Of a DNA stretch of 7,636 nucleotides, positions 7,217-7,636 are shown in pieces; position 1 is the first letter of the stretch; every line of letters starts with the position of its first letter. The DNA comes from Gemmatimonadota bacterium (lineage in GTDB: Bacteria > Latescibacterota > UBA2968 > UBA8231): assembly GCA_028875335.1 (NCBI GenBank), contig JAPPEF010000372.1:1-7636 (forward strand), read 5' to 3'. The position numbers were made by a program, and so were the translations under genes. A model generated the notes under the pieces. It saw nothing but the letters and a program-made list of their open reading frames with translations. It ran no database searches and was not told the DNA's origin.

Positions 7217-7263
7217 GGCGAGCGCGACGCGGATGCATTCGAAAGCCCCTTTCGCGTCTCGCC
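7217..7263 (+). terminator. Possible structured 3' end of the receptor transcript (no U-tract)
   Basis: Just after the receptor stop codon, GGCGAG (7217-7222) and ACGCG (7227-7231) can pair with CGCGT (7253-7257) and CTCGCC (7258-7263) if a CGCG bulge is allowed. Nested inside, and competing at its end, is a perfect small hairpin CGAAAG-ccc-CTTTCG (7240-7254). The GC-rich stem could terminate or protect the mRNA, but no run of T follows on the plus strand, so an intrinsic terminator is not established. Confidence 0.3.
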
Positions 7264-7327
7264 GGATACGTATCAGCCCACAGTCCCATCGCATTAAAAA
7301 CCCCTGCATAATATAGTGAATTAGCCG

Positions 7328-7406
7328 ATTGTCTAAATTTTGTCGAAAAAATTCCAGAAAATATCTTGACAAATAATAGACAAATAATTACAATAAATTA
7401 GACAAT
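7328..7406. promoter_or_regulatory. 11-bp-phased TnnACA box array over the FAS1 promoter (CarH/LitR-like operator candidate)
   Basis: On the plus strand, TnnACA boxes start at 7366 (TTGACA), 7377 (TAGACA) and 7399 (TAGACA), i.e. offsets of 11 and 22 bases. A degenerate TTACAA falls near the missing register at 7388. On the opposite strand two further boxes (TGTCTA at 7330-7335 and TGTCGA at 7341-7346) are also exactly 11 bases apart. The outermost copies form a perfect 9-bp inverted pair, ATTGTCTAA (7328-7336) and TTAGACAAT (7398-7406). The first plus-strand box is the -35 hexamer itself. As recalled, CarH-type MerR regulators bind 11-bp direct repeats with a TnnACA-like core overlapping the -35 element. 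The match here is inference, and no such regulator gene is in the window. Confidence 0.5.
7366..7394 (+). promoter_or_regulatory. Sigma-70-type promoter of the fasciclin-domain gene
   Basis: A consensus -35 hexamer TTGACA (7366-7371) and a -10 hexamer TACAAT (7389-7394, five of six consensus positions) are separated by exactly 17 bases in an AT-rich setting. Transcription would begin near 7401, giving a leader of about 52 bases before the ATG at 7453. This is the best promoter match found in the window. Its elements overlap the phased box array, so a regulator bound there would be expected to compete with RNA polymerase. Confidence 0.75.
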
Positions 7407-7425
7407 GGACGCCGAAAGAGGCTCC
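7407..7425 (+). other. Small stem-loop in the FAS1 mRNA leader
   Basis: GGA plus GCC (7407-7413, with one bulged C) can pair with GGC plus TCC (7420-7425) around a GAAAGA loop, giving six base pairs near the predicted 5' end of the transcript. Such a 5' stem could stabilise the message. It ends 14 bases before the Shine-Dalgarno, so it would not hide it. The stem is short and could be chance. Confidence 0.3.
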
Positions 7426-7452
7426 ATAACCTTTACAATAGGAGGAAATCGC

Positions 7453-7636
7453 ATGAATATCACCCGCATTGCCACACTCATGGCGCTGGCACTCTCGTCT
7501 TGGGCAGACCCAGCCCAAGCCCAAGACGACGAGGATATCGTCGGTGTTGCCATCGGGGCTGGCACTTTTAACACGCTGGTCGCCGCGGTTCAGGCCGCGG
7601 AACTAGTCGACGCGCTCAAGGCTGAAGGCCCCTTCA
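7453..7636 (+). CDS. Secreted fasciclin (FAS1) domain protein, truncated by window edge
   Basis: Only the first 61 codons are present. Residues 1-23 look like a signal peptide ([23 protein letters not shown]), with cleavage after AQA and an acidic mature start QDDED. From residue 29 the sequence [34 protein letters not shown] matches the opening of a FAS1 domain. There the pattern D-I-V-x-x-A-x-x-x-x-x-F-x-x-L-x-x-A-x-x-A-x-L-x-x-x-L is followed by G-P-F-T-V-F-A-P-T in complete members. FAS1 proteins are usually exported adhesion or surface proteins, and single-domain bacterial forms are about 160-190 aa. A strong Shine-Dalgarno (AGGAGGA, 7440-7446) sits 6 bases before the ATG, and a near-consensus promoter lies upstream, which suggests a well-expressed gene. 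It follows the receptor gene in the same direction but has its own promoter. Total length and any further domains are unknown. Confidence 0.88.
   Translation, partial: MNITRIATLMALALSSWADPAQAQDDEDIVGVAIGAGTFNTLVAAVQAAELVDALKAEGPF

Noticed and set aside
7305..7314. TG-CATAAT as an alternative upstream promoter for the FAS1 gene
   Set aside because: No -35 hexamer lies at the right distance and the extended -10 spacing is off by one base. The TTGACA-17-TACAAT promoter downstream is far better.

Overview
The window carries six protein-coding genes and looks like a stretch of a GC-rich (roughly 60% by eye) genome of an uncultured, environmental Gram-negative bacterium. A TonB-dependent outer-membrane receptor with an N-terminal carboxypeptidase-like regulatory domain shows that the cell has an outer membrane. 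That receptor style, next to a phytanoyl-CoA dioxygenase-like enzyme, a luciferase-like monooxygenase and a class-III aminotransferase, recalls Latescibacterota, Poribacteria and relatives. This placement is an impression from gene content, not a demonstrated assignment. No rRNA, tRNA, CRISPR array, transposase or phage gene was seen.

Layout, left to right. (1) Positions 1-1430, minus strand: the N-terminal 476 codons of a YejA-like periplasmic oligopeptide-binding protein, cut by the left edge. (2) 1431-1596: a divergent intergenic region with an AT-rich block. (3) 1597-2391, plus: a PhyH-family Fe(II)/2-oxoglutarate dioxygenase. It converges, only 5 bases apart, with (4) 2397-3479, minus: an LLM-class flavin-dependent oxidoreductase. 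(5) 3532-4866, minus: a class-III PLP aminotransferase, probably transcribed together with (4). A perfect 14-bp inverted repeat lies between them. (6) 4867-5033: a divergent intergenic region with an operator-like palindrome. (7) 5034-7199, plus: the TonB-dependent receptor, 721 aa. (8) 7200-7452: an AT-rich regulatory region with a near-consensus promoter embedded in 11-bp-phased TnnACA boxes. (9) 7453 to the right edge, plus: the start of a secreted fasciclin (FAS1) domain protein.

The aminotransferase and LLM oxidoreductase probably act on a common small-molecule or amine pathway whose substrate cannot be read from sequence. The dioxygenase may belong to the same pathway but has its own transcription unit. 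The receptor and the YejA-like protein are uptake components of the outer membrane and periplasm respectively, but they are not adjacent. The most distinctive non-coding signals are the phased box array at the FAS1 promoter, which resembles CarH/LitR (MerR-family, B12-dependent photoreceptor) operators, and the perfect palindrome between the aminotransferase and oxidoreductase genes, which looks like a dispersed intergenic repeat.
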